Of a DNA stretch of 36,832 bases, positions 36,001 through 36,832 are shown one piece after another. Positions within the stretch are counted from its first letter, which is position 1. Every line of letters begins with the position of its first letter. The DNA lies in assembly GCA_023334545.1 (NCBI GenBank), contig JAADVB010000193.1, positions 1 through 36,832 of the forward strand. Reading direction: 5' to 3'. Under the pieces are notes generated by a model. That model searched no databases and was not told the DNA's origin. It saw nothing but the letters and a program-made list of their open reading frames with translations. Both the position numbers and the translations under genes were made by a program. The DNA comes from Salisapilia sapeloensis. Lineage: Eukaryota; Oomycota; Peronosporomycetes; Peronosporales; Salisapiliaceae.

Positions 36001-36831
36001 CAGAGTTTGTGCAAGGGAAGTAAGTTCCGTTCTCGCTAATTCTACCGGTGTGTGTTCAATCGGCTTTCCGTACGCATCAGTCTGAATTTCCGCCACATTT
36101 CCCTCATCATCCTCGACTTCATATCGAACAATGTATGTATCACGTCGAGCAGATCGCTTAAACATGATAAAGAATGAAAAGGCCACTGGCGTTGTACATA
36201 AAGCAGTCACAATACCAGTAACTAGCATTGATGCCACCGTTTGTGGTCCTTGCTTCAATCTATACAAGAGAGCATTGGTGAACATTTGGGTCATCACCGC
36301 TGAAAACACAACTGTCATGCGTTGTGGACGAGTGAAGTGTTCGTCGTATTTGAAGGCAATGGATACCAGTTTATGGTGCTCTTTGATACCCTGCAAGAAG
36401 CCGCGTAGGACAGCATTTAATTTTGCACGTCGAGTTGTTGCAAGTAGATACTCGGGTTGTTGAAAAAGAGAGCGAATGTGCACCTTTGTCGCTTTTTGCT
36501 GTTGAGATTCCTTTCGCTTTAATCGCAAGTTATTCAAGCGATCTCGGCGATCACAACGATGAGCATATAACAAGCCAATGCCGTATATCACAAACGCCAT
36601 TCCGAGGACAATAATGAGTACCAAGTTTTCTTCGACATCCTCTACAGTCACCGCATGATTAATGACGTCCTGGAAATGCGAAGTGACAAGAGCGATGGAT
36701 TGCTCGACTTGAGTCGAGAAGTCAGTAAGGTGGTTGCAGGCGCATACAGTATACAGACCGTCTGCGGTAGTCCCGTTAACGTAGCAGCCATTGGAAGACC
36801 AGTCTCCAATATCACTGTCCCAAAAGCGACA
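33055..36831 (-). CDS. GPS-domain multi-TM protein with TRAF-like zinc fingers (partial 5')
   Basis: At least 1258 residues; the frame is open to the window's right edge, so the N-terminal ectodomain is missing. Visible residues 1-39 are a complete GPS motif: C1, W4, W11, C16, then C30-A-C32-N-H-L-T-D-F-S, the autocleavage consensus HL-T seen in adhesion GPCRs and polycystin-1. TM1 follows at about 71-93. A conserved cytosolic block (VLRGFLQGIKEHHKL..) and two more helices come next. A long charged, partly coiled-coil region (Lys/Arg/Gln/Glu, about 480-690) leads to three or four helices (about 710-815). Residues about 996-1130 contain Cys/His pairs in a repeating C-x-C/C-x(4-8)-C..H..C pattern like TRAF-type zinc fingers. 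The tail is Ser/Pro-rich. It is probably a polycystin/REJ-like surface sensor. Confidence 0.82.
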   Translation of the reverse strand, partial: CRFWDSDIGDWSSNGCYVNGTTADGLYTVCACNHLTDFSTQVEQSIALVTSHFQDVINHAVTVEDVEENLVLIIVLGMAFVIYGIGLLYAHRCDRRDRLNNLRLKRKESQQQKATKVHIRSLFQQPEYLLATTRRAKLNAVLRGFLQGIKEHHKLVSIAFKYDEHFTRPQRMTVVFSAVMTQMFTNALLYRLKQGPQTVASMLVTGIVTALCTTPVAFSFFIMFKRSARRDTYIVRYEVEDDEGNVAEIQTDAYGKPIEHTPVELARTELTSLAQTLDSDGAVLVSKLFKTQAFESSVVALCRGIYLVLYGCEPWVNTMDESDATEKAWNLQNCIADNKDMKTYSTKLKLDDRLERRKTRLPPLLPFRKENRRYIQSRTSLHDESETDLSVAIERVHEPTKGEKAIAMERLVHLFQSGGRDDLKSTLLDFDPLCISLAISSSLKTICVQVEDLDLMELESEFEDEEEMESALETLDVLKQWVFECSKYCESSMQSTAVQAKKAEAELRNTEKQFQALRTAIHTDFNRRLNEVVTRTMESNKQNPEIAKGSPTVDLTRAKVARKGTRRKTMAAQQEEHRRRVTVQLKQQHGAILKANAFEVQEKRRAYQLARRKLQAERKQLRKQEKEQMKDVYAGLRGIKRFKKKLQARQELREKRRLAMMPLHERQIYEKELEEFKKLKGTSRLLYKQFLRRRPVQRSRPMFPAWVVNVCYVICFGWSVWSAYFVLLFAFAIGKVEAEMWIGSLLTGVLLTYLVADPLKIGLRMGVMPLVAAGFIAGTGLFGALTGEKIALASAAAVGTSGVAQIIRKKTDSPNEKARRYTRKVSVDMTAGDTKDKALEEQQSLPKKVLIVPHAKDDSEFNAFSDLQSARPSTPVIPMNEKFHDGNEDFDDDNEETSLPAHETDKQEDITARKASSRVMPQLVVSKGPPLELVEDTPRDQYHATATALTHSSPRVPLEEKDKSKGGSKVLPDASTLAVEDAPREIPTEPSKPLQTCECGQFTGTENAVEMHKRQRCGRRIVSCRNGCGAQLVARSRATHELSHCRLTACNSCEKLILTTSMATHQRECASKDSNSAVNCRLPGCTTRILPKDRELHERKDCLQRFVVCDQCGGNVRAVDLVPHRQEGCQTSRKVIPAQGRSPSRPLPGIMKVSPTLSDIPLGARPNVDQITPIGASVLSGRPPVAAYSGNSPVSRIRRQVLGSQPHGGTTPPASSSPRFARVSPRTPGPSMDVKIQVDPPSAGSKVLPSPRSQEKKE

Positions 36832-36832
36832 A

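Overview
The window looks like nuclear DNA from an oomycete. It encodes two elicitin-domain secreted proteins (a family essentially confined to oomycetes), a Kazal-type inhibitor-like protein and a GH6-family cell-wall protein. Housekeeping genes have mostly intronless long frames and very short GT-AG introns (48-61 nt). Several starts are preceded by Inr/FPR-like sequence. I cannot name the genus from the sequence alone.

Layout. 1-322: 3' end of an acyl-CoA oxidase gene. 822-4443: two minus-strand elicitin-like genes about 2.6 kb apart in AT-rich DNA that also holds one small unrecognised frame. 5346-9221: a cysteine/serine-rich single-pass receptor-like protein, divergent from an EI24/RRT8-like membrane protein, which converges on an ICME-type alpha/beta hydrolase. 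10432-14007: a ZIP metal transporter and a phosphatidylinositol phosphate kinase. 14008-16096: about 2 kb with no convincing gene. 16097-25297: an 898-residue polytopic membrane protein, a tyrosine-kinase-like (TKL) kinase and XRN1. 26204-28732: a three-domain Kazal protein and a GPI-anchored-looking GH6 protein. 29768-31935: PSMD9/Nas2 (3 exons), ribosomal protein uS11/RPS14 (3 exons, the first coding exon being only ATG) and a divergent 3-exon gene for a small single-TM protein. 32295-33056: a decayed reading frame with four in-frame stops. 33055-36831: a large GPS-domain, multi-TM protein with TRAF-like zinc fingers, running off the right edge.

There is no single operon-like pathway, as expected for a eukaryote. 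Two functional themes are visible. One is a secreted/cell-surface set: elicitins, Cys/Ser receptor, Kazal inhibitor, GH6 protein and GPS protein. The other is housekeeping RNA, protein and lipid-signalling machinery: XRN1, uS11, PSMD9, PIPK, ICME and ACOX. The most interesting observation is that the GH6 protein keeps the family fold signatures and GPI-type tail but has lost both aspartates marked as active-site residues in the family signatures (Tyr98 and Asn138 instead), so it is probably a surface-anchored pseudoenzyme. Next are the GPS-TM-TRAF-finger architecture, the internally duplicated 6-TM protein, and the conserved C-terminal cysteine on both elicitins.
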